DNA of 64,000 nt from Persebacter sp965221835 (GCA_965221835.1 OZ244916.1:1612001-1676000); one strand, 5' to 3'. Positions 24,130 to 33,592 are shown, counted from the stretch's first letter. Notes: generated by a model not told the origin, from the sequence alone. Translations and numbers: made by a program.

Positions 24130-25579
24130 TGGATGTCGCGCTGAAGTTGGCGCGTCCTTTTTCCGCCAGAACGGACGACAATCGCGCCTGCAAACGCGCA
24201 CCGAGTGCGAGGATTTTTCCGTCTTTGCGGCGGGTCGCGCGGCGGTTGTCCGCGTCCATACTCCAATAGCCGGGCAGCGAAGACAGGCGCAACATTCCGT
24301 CCAGACCGAGTTCGGGCGCGACGACAAAAAGTCCGAAAGACGATGCGCCTGACACGACAACTTCGTATTCTTTTCCGACATTGTCTTGCGCGTTGAGGCA
24401 CAGCAGTTTTTGGCGGCATTCCCAGCCCGCTTTGTCGGCGATAACTTCGGTTTGCGAGCAATGCGCGCCGACCGCCGTCAAATCGGGCGCGCGAAACTTT
24501 TCGCCGGCGATACCGGCGATAATGGCGCGGTGCGCGAGCAAATCGGGATAGCGGCGAATCGGCGAAGTCCAATGCAGATAGCGTTTGCAAGACAGCCCGA
24601 AATGTCCGGTTTTTTCGTCCGGTGCGTATTCCGCCCGCGACAATGCGCCCAATACCAGCGGCAAAATGCAATCCGCCAGCGCGGGATCTTTGGCGGCAAC
24701 GGCGTCCATCGCTTTGCCGAAATCGGCGGCGGCGGGGCGCGCCGGAAACGAAACACCCAGCGGCGACAAAACACCGCGCAACATCCGAATGTTGTCGGCG
24801 GACGGTTTTTTGTGGATGCGGTGCAGGGCGGGAAGGCGGCGGCGGATGACGAAATCGGCGGCGCACCGGTTGGCGGCAATCATACATTCTTCAATCATCA
24901 TGTGCGCTTCGTTGCGATGGATGGTGCGCATTTCCACTTTGCCGCCGGACAAAACCGCGCACATTTCGGGGCGTTCTATCATAAACGCGCCGTTTTCGCG
25001 GCGGCGGGCGCGGAGTATTTCGCCGAGGCGGGCGAGAGGTTGCAAATGTGCGGATTTGTCGCGCATTTCGCGCGCCGCTTCGTCGTAAGTCATTCGCCGT
25101 TTGGAACGCATTATTCCGCGCGCGAAACGATATTTTCCGGTTTCGCCGTCCGGGGAAACTTCCATTTCACACAGCAGGCAGAGTTTGTCTTCGTCCGGAT
25201 TTAGCGAACATGCGTCGTCCGACAATGCGGACGGCAACATCGGCAGTACGCGGTCGGGCAAATAAACCGAAGTGCCTCGCCGTCCGGCTTCCGTATCCAA
25301 CGGCGAGTCGGGCAATACAAAAGCGGCGACATCGGCGATGGCGACTCGCAGGCGGAATCCGCCGTTTGGCGTTGTCGTGCAAAAAACGGCGTCGTCAAAA
25401 TCGCGGGCGTCTTCGCCGTCTATCGTAATTAAACCGAGTTTGCGAAAATCTTCGCGTGATGAATCGGCGGCGGCGTTTTTTGCCGCCCGTGCGGCTTCTT
25501 GCGTTAGCGAAGACGAAAACTTGCCGGACAATCCGCGCGCGGAAACGACGGAATCAATCAGCGATACGCCGGAAATCAT
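24110..25579 (-). CDS. rnr: RNase R/RNase II family exoribonuclease, short form
   Basis: A 3'-5' exoribonuclease. The RNB catalytic domain starts near residue 50 with LITIDGEDARDFDDAVFC, which contains the four acidic residues that bind metal, and runs through GGKVEMRTIHRNEAHMMIEE, LPALHRIHKKPSADN and the block YLHWTSPIRRYPDLLAHRAI. A C-terminal S1 domain follows (EYEVVVSGASSFGLFVVAPE). At 489 residues it lacks the N-terminal helix-turn-helix and cold-shock domains of E. coli RNase R (813 residues). The region upstream is occupied by the pilin terminator, so the short N-terminus appears genuine. The ATG at 25579 has no good Shine-Dalgarno sequence. Confidence 0.88.
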   Translation of the reverse strand: MISGVSLIDSVVSARGLSGKFSSSLTQEAARAAKNAAADSSREDFRKLGLITIDGEDARDFDDAVFCTTTPNGGFRLRVAIADVAAFVLPDSPLDTEAGRRGTSVYLPDRVLPMLPSALSDDACSLNPDEDKLCLLCEMEVSPDGETGKYRFARGIMRSKRRMTYDEAAREMRDKSAHLQPLARLGEILRARRRENGAFMIERPEMCAVLSGGKVEMRTIHRNEAHMMIEECMIAANRCAADFVIRRRLPALHRIHKKPSADNIRMLRGVLSPLGVSFPARPAAADFGKAMDAVAAKDPALADCILPLVLGALSRAEYAPDEKTGHFGLSCKRYLHWTSPIRRYPDLLAHRAIIAGIAGEKFRAPDLTAVGAHCSQTEVIADKAGWECRQKLLCLNAQDNVGKEYEVVVSGASSFGLFVVAPELGLDGMLRLSSLPGYWSMDADNRRATRRKDGKILALGARLQARLSSVLAEKGRANFSATSIDGATA

Positions 25580-25597
25580 TTATAAAATCGCGCGTAC

Positions 25598-25631
25598 AAA
25601 AAAACACCCCCTCGCAAACGAGGGGGTGTTT
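25598..25631 (-). terminator. Strong terminator after the pilin-like gene
   Basis: A 12-bp perfect stem AACACCCCCTCG (25603-25614)/CGAGGGGGTGTT (25619-25630) with a four-base loop is followed on the minus strand by a run of Ts. It separates the pilin-like gene from rnr. Confidence 0.9.
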
Positions 25632-25660
25632 GGATTCCGGTTGTTTGGAATAACCGGAGA

Positions 25661-26467
25661 TTAGATAAATACAAACCCGCCGCAGTTTTGCTCGGGCGGT
25701 ACCGATGCATGCCGCCAACCTTGGGTCGTATCGAGTCCAGCATAGTTTCCATTGTTCTGGATCGCATCGGCGTCGATATCGGAATCCAGGCAATTTGCTG
25801 CCGGCTTAAGAGCGGTAGTGGAATAGTCGCTGGCACGGAAATCTCCAGTTTCGGGGCTGCCATCATCCAGTTTGCGATCCACTTCCGAGATGATGTTGGA
25901 AGGAATGTTGCTACCGGTATGAACTCCCAAACGGGGGCGCCGATCACCGGCAGTTACCGGCACATAAGTGTCGGTGGCATTTGCGGTACCCAAACCTGCC
26001 CCGTCCACAAAGATAGCCATCACCCCGCCGTATTGGTTCTGCAAAGAGTTTGCAGCAGAAGGCAATATGCCAGCCGCCGTCGCAGGTGCGTGAGTGCACT
26101 GAGGACAACGCAAATAACCGGCACCGGTCAAATGTTGCATGGCATAAGGCGACTCGGTGTCAATAATAGTACCATCGCCGAACCCATCGCCGGCACCGCC
26201 TATGTTCACGGGAAGCGCAGGTCCCGCTCCCGGCACATTTTGTTGTGCTTGGAGATAGTCGCCCGGCAACGCCTGATAGCGGTCAATAAAAGAAAACCAT
26301 GCCGCTTTGATAGAGTTTTGGCGGTCGGCAATGGAGCGCACCTTTGCGTTGTTGATCAATTCCTGCCCTTTAAGAATACCGCCGAGCAGCAAACCGATGA
26401 TTACCAACACAATGGCGATCTCCACAAGCGTAACACCACGCTGTTTTTTTCCATAGTTATATTTCAT
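25661..26467 (-). CDS. Type IV pilin/pseudopilin-like protein
   Basis: A prepilin with a class III signal: MKYNYGKKQRG then VTLVEIAIVLVIIGLLLGGI, with Gly before the cleavage site and Glu at +5, as prepilin peptidase needs. Residues 12-33 form the hydrophobic helix. The ~225-residue globular part is Gly/Ala/Pro/Asn rich, with Cys pairs (CPQC; NCLDSD; QNCGGF) and a C-terminal disulphide-like loop, resembling major pilins or minor pilins found in marine bacteria. AAAGGAG lies 8 bases upstream of the ATG. No other pilus genes are in the window; assembly genes must be elsewhere. It could equally belong to a type II secretion pseudopilus. Confidence 0.85.
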   Translation of the reverse strand: MKYNYGKKQRGVTLVEIAIVLVIIGLLLGGILKGQELINNAKVRSIADRQNSIKAAWFSFIDRYQALPGDYLQAQQNVPGAGPALPVNIGGAGDGFGDGTIIDTESPYAMQHLTGAGYLRCPQCTHAPATAAGILPSAANSLQNQYGGVMAIFVDGAGLGTANATDTYVPVTAGDRRPRLGVHTGSNIPSNIISEVDRKLDDGSPETGDFRASDYSTTALKPAANCLDSDIDADAIQNNGNYAGLDTTQGWRHASVPPEQNCGGFVFI

Positions 26468-26578
26468 TTTTTTTACTCCTTTGTTTCAGTGAAAAAATCG
26501 CCCTCGCGACAAGTCGCCCAGAGACGAAACTGATAACATTATAACATTTTTTTTCGTTAATGCAAGTGTTCGGGCGAA

Positions 26579-29500
26579 TTAATTCGCGGGTTTTTGCAAG
26601 GGGTTGTTTTTTTGGAACAGCGTTTGTGCGCCCAAAAATCGCATCAGCGACTGATGATACGACAAACACGCCGGTGTAAAAAGCAAAATCAGGACGGTCG
26701 CAAACGCCAGCCCGAAACAAATGGAAATCGCCATCGGAATCAAAAACTGCGCCTGCGTAGATTTCTCAAACATCAGCGGCAACAGCCCGCCGATTGTCGT
26801 CAGCGATGTCACCAGCACCGCCCGCAAACGGCGACAGGCGGTCTCCACAATCAGCGAATCCGCATCCGCCTCCGGCATTTTCGCCCGCAACTCCTGAAAA
26901 TAACGCACCAGCACGATGGAATCGTTGACGATAATTCCCATCAGCGCGAACACCCCGAAAAAAGACAAAATGGACATTTCCACTCCCATCAGCCAATGCC
27001 CCAGCACCGAACCGATAACTCCCAGCGGCATCGTCAGCATAATCACCAGCGGTTTGCTCCAAGACGAAAACACCCATGTGAGAATAATGTAAATAAACAA
27101 AAGCGCCATCATTAAGCCGGTTTTCATATCCGCAATCGTCCGCCGCTGATCCGCTTGTTGCCCTTCAAATGAAAAATCGGCGCCGTACCGTCCGGCAATT
27201 TCCCGCACTTTTCCTTCCCGCAACGCCGCAATCAATCCCTGCAAATCGTCCACCACCGCAAAATCCACCTGCCCCGAAACGCTAATCGCCGGACGACCGC
27301 CGACTCGCGTAATTGTGTCAAATCCCCGCTGCGGACGCAATGCGGCGACTTCTTCCAACGCCGCAAATCCGCCCCCCGGCAGACGCACCGAAAACGCCTG
27401 CAAATTGCCGCCGCGATCCGCCCCGTCTTGAATAATTCGCACTTCCACTTCGTCCGCCCCTTCATAAAAAGTTTGTGTTTTGTAGCCGTCCAACGCATCC
27501 CGCAACTGCGACGCCAAATCGCGGGTCGTCAATCCGGCAGCCCGTCCGGCGGCGTTCAATTCAAACGCAATTTGCGATTTGCCGTACGGCGTATCGTCCC
27601 GCGATTGCGAAACGCCCGGAATTGCGTCAAATATGTCGCGAATTTCCAACGCTGCGGCTTTCAAAACTTCTATGTCGCTGCCGGTTAAACGCACTTCCAA
27701 ATCCGCCCCCGGCGGTCCCGACCGTTGCCCTTCCATATTTAACAACTCCAAACCGTCCGCTTTCGGCGCAAGTTTTTCCCACGCCCGCCGAATGTCTGCA
27801 CTTGCGGTTTGCCGTGTTTCGGGGTCGGACAACTCCACGCGAATTTGCGCATATTCATCGCCGGAAAGCGGCAAATCGCGGCTGCCGCCCGACCCGTACC
27901 GCACCGAAGTATGCGAAATCAGCCCTTTTTCGGAAAACTCCTCCTCCGCAACCCGCAACGCCGTCAACAATTCATCGGCATAGTCGCGTACTTTGTCGGG
28001 CGAAGTACCGGAAATAAACGAAATATCGGCGTGCAAAGTCGTCGGTTCCGTACCCGGAAAAAACCGGTATTTCACCAAACCGCCGGCAAACAAAGACACC
28101 GAAAAAATCAGCAAACCCAAACTCGCCGCCATTGTCGCCCCCCGATAGCGCACCGCCCCCGCCGCCAGCGGACGAAATATTTCCTCCTGAAACCGCAAAA
28201 ATCCTGTATCCAGCGAATGGCGAATTTTGCTTGTTTTTCGCGCCGAACTGCCCGAAAACGCGTGATATAAATGTCCGGGCAAAATGAAAAAACACTCAAA
28301 CAACGCCGCCAGCAAAATGCAAACAATCACAAACGGAATATCGTAAATAATTCCGCCGATAATGCCGCCGATGACAAACAGCGGCAAAAACGAGGCGATT
28401 GTCGTAAAAGTCGACGCTACCACCGGCACCAGCATCGCTTGCGCCCCCGATACCGCCGCTTCCAGCGGTTTTTTGCCGCGTTCAAATTCGTACATCGCGT
28501 TTTCGCCGACCACAATCGCATCGTCTACGATGATTCCGGTCGCCATAATTAACGCGAACATGCTGATCATATTAATCGTCCCGCCCAGCATGTGCATCAC
28601 AAATAAAGTACCCAAAAATACCGCCGGAATTCCCATCGCCACCCAAAAAGCGGTGCGCCCGTTCAAAAACAAAAATAGCATCAGCAACACCAAAAGCATT
28701 CCCTGCCAGCCGTTTTTGAGCAACAAACCGAGGCGCGATTCCACCAACTTCCATCGTTCGTCGTGCGGCGTGATTTGAATTCCGGGCGGCAACTCGGCGC
28801 GTTTTTCGTCCAGCCATTCGTAAATTCGTTGCGCAGATTCTATGGTATTGTCTTGCGACCGGCGGCGTAAATGCAATTCAACCGCCGGTTTACCGTTAAA
28901 AAACTGCGTTTTTTGGTTGTCGGCGACTCGCCGTGAAATATCGGCAACATCGCCCAGCCGCAACACTTCGCCCGCAAACGACAGCGGCGTTTCGGAAAGA
29001 CCGGACAAAGTTTCCCGTTTTGCGAGGGCGCGAAGCCGCTTTTGTCCGCCGCCCAAATCCACATTACCGGCGGAAATGTCGCGGTTTTGTGCGGCAACAA
29101 CAACGCCAATATCGCGTACCGTCGCATCCAAATCCAGCAAACGGGCGCGCGGTACGCGCACTTGAATTTCTTCGCGCGGCAATCCGTTAATATCCACTTT
29201 CGCCACGCCGAGGGCGGTCAATTCGTCTTCAAACCGCCGCGCGATTTTGCGCAATTCGGAAACAGAACCGCCGGTTATAGCGAGACGCATCAGTTCGTCG
29301 TAGGGAACGAGTTTTTGCACTTCCGGCGAATCGGCATCGGCGGGCAAAGACGCCGCCGCTTGATCTGCATATTGTTTAACTTCGTCCGCCGCCTCGTCAA
29401 TGTCAATTTCTTCGGGAAACTCCAAATACACCATTCCCAAACCGTCGCGCGATACCGAAGTCATTTTTTCCACATTACTCACCGCCCGCAACTCGTTTTC

Positions 29501-29716
29501 CAGCAACGCCACCAGCGATTTTTCCACATCCGCCGCCGCCGCACCTTCCCAGCCGGCAGAAACACTCACCAATTGCAATTCAAAACGCGGAAAAAAACGC
29601 ACATTTAATTGACTAATCGCCCACGCCCCGACAATAATCATCAGCAACATCAGCATATTCGGTGCGACACGATGCCGCGCCAATGCGCCGATAAGATTTA
29701 GCGGTCCGATTTTCAC
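26579..29716 (-). CDS. RND family efflux transporter, inner-membrane pump
   Basis: A proton-driven exporter of the hydrophobe/amphiphile (AcrB/MexB-like) family. The 1045-residue length and two-fold repeat of six helices and a large periplasmic loop fit. Visible: the first helix NMLMLLMIIVGAWAISQLNV, LQLVSVSAGWEGAAAADVEK, the helix-4 acidic pair in ATGIIVDDAIVVGENA (proton relay), and GIIVNDSIVLVRYFQELRAK in the second half. I chose the GTG at 29716, which overlaps the stop of the membrane-fusion gene (GTGA). No outer-membrane channel gene (TolC/OprM) is adjacent. Substrate cannot be predicted; the family exports drugs, dyes and lipids. Confidence 0.93.
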   Translation of the reverse strand: MKIGPLNLIGALARHRVAPNMLMLLMIIVGAWAISQLNVRFFPRFELQLVSVSAGWEGAAAADVEKSLVALLENELRAVSNVEKMTSVSRDGLGMVYLEFPEEIDIDEAADEVKQYADQAAASLPADADSPEVQKLVPYDELMRLAITGGSVSELRKIARRFEDELTALGVAKVDINGLPREEIQVRVPRARLLDLDATVRDIGVVVAAQNRDISAGNVDLGGGQKRLRALAKRETLSGLSETPLSFAGEVLRLGDVADISRRVADNQKTQFFNGKPAVELHLRRRSQDNTIESAQRIYEWLDEKRAELPPGIQITPHDERWKLVESRLGLLLKNGWQGMLLVLLMLFLFLNGRTAFWVAMGIPAVFLGTLFVMHMLGGTINMISMFALIMATGIIVDDAIVVGENAMYEFERGKKPLEAAVSGAQAMLVPVVASTFTTIASFLPLFVIGGIIGGIIYDIPFVIVCILLAALFECFFILPGHLYHAFSGSSARKTSKIRHSLDTGFLRFQEEIFRPLAAGAVRYRGATMAASLGLLIFSVSLFAGGLVKYRFFPGTEPTTLHADISFISGTSPDKVRDYADELLTALRVAEEEFSEKGLISHTSVRYGSGGSRDLPLSGDEYAQIRVELSDPETRQTASADIRRAWEKLAPKADGLELLNMEGQRSGPPGADLEVRLTGSDIEVLKAAALEIRDIFDAIPGVSQSRDDTPYGKSQIAFELNAAGRAAGLTTRDLASQLRDALDGYKTQTFYEGADEVEVRIIQDGADRGGNLQAFSVRLPGGGFAALEEVAALRPQRGFDTITRVGGRPAISVSGQVDFAVVDDLQGLIAALREGKVREIAGRYGADFSFEGQQADQRRTIADMKTGLMMALLFIYIILTWVFSSWSKPLVIMLTMPLGVIGSVLGHWLMGVEMSILSFFGVFALMGIIVNDSIVLVRYFQELRAKMPEADADSLIVETACRRLRAVLVTSLTTIGGLLPLMFEKSTQAQFLIPMAISICFGLAFATVLILLFTPACLSYHQSLMRFLGAQTLFQKNNPLQKPAN

Positions 29717-30990
29717 GGTATTTCGGAAATCGCCCGCACTTTCGCGCCTTCGGCAATGCCGGGCAGTTGCGTTGCGATAATGCGGTCGCCGTTTGCAACA
29801 GACGGACAGCGCAACAAGGCGCGCACATTTTCGGAATCGCGCGACACGCCGAGACGCGCGCATTCCGCCCCGCGGGCGCGGTCGTCTTCGTCTATCGTAT
29901 ACACGCGCGATTCGCCGTAAACCGCGTCAAACGGCAACTCCAACGCATTGTCCACCGCCGGAAGTTGCAAACTAAATTCAAAAGTTTCGCCGAGTACCCA
30001 GTCGCCCGGCGGCAACGAAAAAAATGCCTCCACGCCGCCATGTCCCGACCGCGTCAACGGCGACATTCCCGCCAGCGTCAACGCAAAACTTTCGCCGCCG
30101 CGCGACAATGCCGCCCGCACTGCGTCCCCGCCCGACAATATATGCGCATAACGATTCGGCACCAAAGCGCGAATGCGAACGCTTTCAGGATTGAAAACTT
30201 CCATCAATGCCGCCCCGGTTCCTGTTCGCGCCCCGGCGGATGTCGCGATTTTTACCACCCGCCCCGGAAACGGCGCGCGCATTTCGCCGCGTTCTATCAA
30301 CAACGCGCTTTGTTTTAACGCCACTTCCGCCGCTGCGAGTTCTTGTTCCATGCGCTGTTTTTCTAGCGGATAATTGTCCACCTGATTTTGCAATGCGATA
30401 AACTCTTGCCGCCGCTGTCGCAAAGTTTGTTCCGATTCTTCAATTTGTACATGCGTTACCAGATTTTTTTCTTGCAACTTAATGTTGCGGTCGTAGTTGC
30501 GTTGCGTCAATGTCAGAAGTTGCCGCATTTCGTCCATCCGCCGTTCGTCGGCGGCGCGATTTTTGTCCAGAGTCGCGATTCGCAAACGCACACCTTCGGC
30601 GGCGGCACGGCGCGATTCGGCGTCAAGTTTTTGTTCGCGCAAATCCAAAAAAACCAGACGGCGACCGTTTGCAAACGATTCGCCTTCCCGAAATGCTACC
30701 GACAAAACTTCCGCCGACACCGGCGCGGTCAATGTCGCATAATCGCGCGCTTCCGTCTCACCCGACAACAAAACGGACGGATGCACCGCTGTCACTTTTG
30801 CCGCCGCCGTGCGCACCGAAAATACCGGTTCGCGCACTTCCGCTTGTTGCGGTTCGGGTTTTCCGGCGACAATAACGGCGGAAACGACCGCAAAAAATAT
30901 CAAAACCGCCGCCGCCGCCGTCAAAGATACGATGTGCGTTTTCCATGTCCTTTTTGTCGGCGCAGAAGAATCGGGGGGAGAATCGTGCAT
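29713..30990 (-). CDS. RND efflux membrane-fusion protein (HlyD/AcrA-like)
   Basis: The periplasmic adaptor that joins the RND pump to an outer-membrane channel. An N-terminal membrane anchor (IVSLTAAAAVLIFFAVVSAV, about residues 20-40) is followed by a split lipoyl domain (PVSAEVLSVAFREGESFANG; MRAPFPGRVVKIATSAGART), a long alpha-hairpin coiled coil (LDKNRAADERRMDEMRQLLT) and beta-barrel domains. Length is 425 residues. The ATG at 30990 follows a TACAAT box by 8 bases with no Shine-Dalgarno sequence, so it may be leaderless; in-frame upstream codons lie within the promoter. It is divergent from ilvA and overlaps the pump gene, forming a two-gene operon. Confidence 0.9.
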   Translation of the reverse strand: MHDSPPDSSAPTKRTWKTHIVSLTAAAAVLIFFAVVSAVIVAGKPEPQQAEVREPVFSVRTAAAKVTAVHPSVLLSGETEARDYATLTAPVSAEVLSVAFREGESFANGRRLVFLDLREQKLDAESRRAAAEGVRLRIATLDKNRAADERRMDEMRQLLTLTQRNYDRNIKLQEKNLVTHVQIEESEQTLRQRRQEFIALQNQVDNYPLEKQRMEQELAAAEVALKQSALLIERGEMRAPFPGRVVKIATSAGARTGTGAALMEVFNPESVRIRALVPNRYAHILSGGDAVRAALSRGGESFALTLAGMSPLTRSGHGGVEAFFSLPPGDWVLGETFEFSLQLPAVDNALELPFDAVYGESRVYTIDEDDRARGAECARLGVSRDSENVRALLRCPSVANGDRIIATQLPGIAEGAKVRAISEIP

Positions 30991-30998
30991 AATAGCGC

Positions 30999-31004
30999 AT
31001 TGTA
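30999..31004 (-). promoter_or_regulatory. -10 box of the membrane-fusion gene, 8 bases before the start codon
   Basis: TACAAT on the minus strand, followed by GCGCTATT and the ATG. No ribosome-binding site is present, consistent with a leaderless or near-leaderless mRNA. Confidence 0.5.
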
Positions 31005-31068
31005 CCAGATTTTCCGCCCCGCACGCGGCGGGTTTTTCGTTCCGATGCGATAAAATGTTTATTCTCCG

Positions 31069-32622
31069 ATGCATAAAAAAAGTTTTGCCGCCAAACAAGA
31101 TGCCTTGCTAAAAAGCGTTCTGGGCGCGCGCATTTACGATCTCGTGCGCGAAACGCCGCTCACATTTGCGCCGAAAATTTCGGCAATGACCAAAAATAAT
31201 GTGCATCTTAAACGCGAAGATATGCAGGAAGTTTTTTCGTTTAAGATTCGCGGTGCCTATCACAAAATGACGCGCATCCCGCCGTCCCGTTTGCAACGCG
31301 GAGTCGTCGCCGCTTCGGCGGGCAATCATGCGCAAGGAGTCGCCGCAGCGGCGCAACATCTGAAATGTCGCGCGACTGTCGTTATGCCGCGGCATGCCCA
31401 AAAAATAAAAGTCGCGGCAGTACGCGCACGCGGTGCAAAAGCGGTTTTGCACGGCGATACATTTGACGATGCGGACGGATTCGCCCGCCGTCTCGCCAAA
31501 ACCGAAGGCGCGACATTCATCCCGCCGTTTGACGATGCCGATGTCATCGCCGGCAACGGCACAATCGCCGCCGAAATTTTGCGGCAACATCCCGCGCCGT
31601 TGCATGCGATTTTTTGTGCAGTCGGCGGCGGCGGTCTTGTCGCCGGAATCGCCGGTTATGTTAAAGCATTGCGCCCGAATGTGCGCGTTATCGGCGTAGA
31701 ATCGGAAGAATCGGCGAGCGTTATCGCGTCTTTGCGGGCGGGACATCCGGTGCGTCTTCCGCATGTCGGGTCGTTTGCCGATGCGGTAGCGGTCAAACAA
31801 CCGGGGCGATTGCCGTTCGCTTTCATTCGCGAATTGGTAGATGAAGTTGTCGCCGCAAACAACGATGAAATTTGCGCGGCAATTAAAGATTTGTACGAAG
31901 ATACGCGAGTGATTTTTGAACCCGGCGGCGCATTGGCGTTGGCGGGGGCGAAAAATCGCGCCGCCGCCGGACGATGGCGCGGCAAAAATATCATCGTTTT
32001 GGGATGCGGCGCGAACATGAATTTTGACCGGTTGCGTTTTGTTTCCGAACGCGCCGAAATCGGCGAACAACGCGAGGCACTTTTTGCGGTGACGATTCCT
32101 GAGCGCCCGGGCAGTTTCCGCCGGTTTTGCGCGTTGCTCGGCGGACGCGACATTACCGAATTCAACTATCGGCTGGACGACCGCGATGATGCGCACATTT
32201 TTGTCGGTACAGCAATCGGCAATGCGGCGGAACGGCGCGAAGTATTGCGCGATTTGCATTCCGCAAAACTTCCGGCGATAGATCTTACCGATGACGAAAT
32301 GGCGAAATTGCATTTGCGGCACATGGTCGGCGGACGCGCCGCCGCCGAAAATGAAATGCTGTACCGTTTTGAATTTCCCGAACGCCCGGGCGCGTTGATG
32401 CATTTCTTAAATTCGCTTGATCAATCGCGCCGTCATTGGAATATCAGTTTATTTCACTATCGCAACAACGGCGGCGATGCCGGACGCGTTCTGGTCGGCG
32501 TACAAGTACCGCCCGCCGAACGAAAACTATTCGCCGCCGCGCTGAAAGATTTAAATTATCCGCATCACTGCGAAACCGAAAACCCCGCCTACCGCCTTTT
32601 TTTGCAAAGAGACGGCGGCTAA
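31069..32622 (+). CDS. ilvA: Threonine ammonia-lyase, biosynthetic (IlvA)
   Basis: Converts threonine to 2-oxobutanoate, the first step of isoleucine synthesis. The PLP-binding Lys is in EVFSFKIRGAYHKM (around residue 60), with ASAGNHAQGVAAAA and FCAVGGGGLVAGIAGYVKAL as the phosphate-binding and glycine-rich loops. Residues ~340-517 form two ACT-like regulatory domains (FAVTIPERPGSFRRFCALLG and RFEFPERPGALMHFLNSLDQ), so feedback control by isoleucine and valine is expected. The 517-residue length matches the long biosynthetic form. There is no clear ribosome-binding site; a TAAAAT lies 12 bases before the ATG. It is divergent from the efflux operon. Confidence 0.95.
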   Translation: MHKKSFAAKQDALLKSVLGARIYDLVRETPLTFAPKISAMTKNNVHLKREDMQEVFSFKIRGAYHKMTRIPPSRLQRGVVAASAGNHAQGVAAAAQHLKCRATVVMPRHAQKIKVAAVRARGAKAVLHGDTFDDADGFARRLAKTEGATFIPPFDDADVIAGNGTIAAEILRQHPAPLHAIFCAVGGGGLVAGIAGYVKALRPNVRVIGVESEESASVIASLRAGHPVRLPHVGSFADAVAVKQPGRLPFAFIRELVDEVVAANNDEICAAIKDLYEDTRVIFEPGGALALAGAKNRAAAGRWRGKNIIVLGCGANMNFDRLRFVSERAEIGEQREALFAVTIPERPGSFRRFCALLGGRDITEFNYRLDDRDDAHIFVGTAIGNAAERREVLRDLHSAKLPAIDLTDDEMAKLHLRHMVGGRAAAENEMLYRFEFPERPGALMHFLNSLDQSRRHWNISLFHYRNNGGDAGRVLVGVQVPPAERKLFAAALKDLNYPHHCETENPAYRLFLQRDGG

Positions 32623-32624
32623 AC

Positions 32625-32718
32625 GACATGCGAAAATTTCCCGAATCGCTGAGAATCGCTAATTTAAAAATGCAATGAGTTTCAGCAAATTTCGCCGCGA
32701 ATCGAAAAACGGCGGATG
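32625..32718. repeat. Dispersed repeat A, copy 1
   Basis: Directly after the ilvA stop. It shares GACATGCGAAAAT, CCGAATCGCT, AATTTAAAAATGCAATGAG and CGAATCGAAAAACGGCGGAT with copy 2 (32753) and, in its first half, with copy 3 (33482). This copy has an extra GAGAATCGCT. Confidence 0.85.
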
Positions 32719-32752
32719 TGGCATTAACAAAATTTCCGCATTTGTTATCACC

Positions 32753-32834
32753 GACATGCGAAAATCCCGAATCGCTAATTTAAAAATGCAATGAGTTTCA
32801 GCAAATTTCGCCGCGAATCGAAAAACGGCGGATG
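32753..32834. repeat. Dispersed repeat A, copy 2
   Basis: 82 bases matching copy 1 apart from a short deletion. It is preceded by TTTCCGCATTTGTTATCACC, the same string that precedes copy 3, and ends in AACGGCGGAT next to CCCCGCCGTTTTTTG, so the repeat end and following sequence can form a terminator-like hairpin near the end of the lipoprotein gene. Confidence 0.85.
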
Positions 32835-32867
32835 CGGAATCCCCGCCGTTTTTTGCCGAAAAGATGA

Positions 32868-33359
32868 TTACCGCTTAAATTGCTGAACGGCGGCACGATG
32901 AATTTGCCTTGCGGCACTGCTTATCGCCTCGTCAAAAGAACCGCCAAAAGCTCCAACGACAATTTTGCCTGTCGCAGTCGCCCTGCCGAGAACATCACCG
33001 CCGCTGTTCTGAAATTCGGCGCGAACAACAATTTTGCCTTCGGAATCGGAATCTGCCAACGGTCCCCAAAACCAGCGGTCAAATCGGTCGCCTTGTTTGA
33101 CATAAAGGATTTCCAGATTGACGACCAAGCCGTTCGCGCCGGGAGAGAAATCCTGCGACAAGAGTTTGCCGACTTCCGTCTTTAATTGAGCGGCGTACTG
33201 AGATTCATTCGCACTTCTTCCCGTCGACTCTCCCATCACAAATTCCGAATGCCGTTCAGAATTTGCTCGCAAATTGGCGTCAAGATTTACTGCGCCGGGC
33301 GCACACCCCGCCAACAAAACGGCGGCGACGGCAATTGCCAAAAGTTTCATTTGTTTCAT
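32868..33359 (-). CDS. DUF4410-like lipoprotein
   Basis: A 163-residue lipoprotein: signal KQMKLLAIAVAAVLLAGC with Cys 18 or 19 as the lipidation site. The rest (YAAQLKTEVGKLLSQDF, LVVNLEILYVKQGDRFDRWF, KIVVRAEFQNSGGDVLGRAT, AISSAARQIHRAAVQQF) resembles DUF4410, a family of small periplasmic lipoproteins of unknown role with a fold of the type seen in LPS-assembly or curli-like accessory proteins. The ATG at 33359 has AAGGAG 7 bases upstream and a TATAAT ~45 bases upstream on the same strand. The surrounding DNA is full of short repeats. Confidence 0.75.
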   Translation of the reverse strand: MKQMKLLAIAVAAVLLAGCAPGAVNLDANLRANSERHSEFVMGESTGRSANESQYAAQLKTEVGKLLSQDFSPGANGLVVNLEILYVKQGDRFDRWFWGPLADSDSEGKIVVRAEFQNSGGDVLGRATATGKIVVGAFGGSFDEAISSAARQIHRAAVQQFKR

Positions 33360-33410
33360 TGTGTTGCTCCTTTCCCCTCCGGGATTTTGTAAAAAAAGAT
33401 TATACACGAA

Positions 33411-33477
33411 TCCGCCGAAACATTTCCGCCGAAAAAAACAACGCGCGGAATTAAAAAAAATTTTCCGCATTTGTTAT
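33411..33477. repeat. Dispersed repeat B, copy 1
   Basis: 67 bases, TCCGCCGAAACATTTCCGCC through TTTCCGCATTTGTTAT, nearly identical to copy 2 at 33526-33592. Here TTGTTAT continues as CACC, so no promoter is formed. Confidence 0.9.
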
Positions 33478-33481
33478 CACC

Positions 33482-33524
33482 GACATGCGAAAATCCCGAA
33501 TCGCTAATTTAAAAATGCAATGAG
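33482..33524. repeat. Dispersed repeat A, copy 3 (partial)
   Basis: The first 43 bases of repeat A (GACATGCGAAAATCCCGAAT through AAAAATGCAATGAG), placed between the two copies of repeat B. Confidence 0.9.
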
Positions 33525-33525
33525 A

Positions 33526-33592
33526 TTCGCCGAAACATTTCCGCCGAAAAAAACAACGGGCGGAATTAAAAAAAAATTTCCGCATTTGTTAT
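33526..33592. repeat. Dispersed repeat B, copy 2
   Basis: The same 67-base unit as 33411-33477. Its last bases TTGTTAT run into AAT, creating the extended -10 TGTTATAAT of the FG-GAP gene; the repeat therefore supplies part of a working promoter. Confidence 0.9.

Noticed and set aside
31108..32403. 431-codon minus-strand frame opposite ilvA
   Set aside because: Antisense shadow of ilvA; composition is Arg/Cys/His rich as expected for such shadows.
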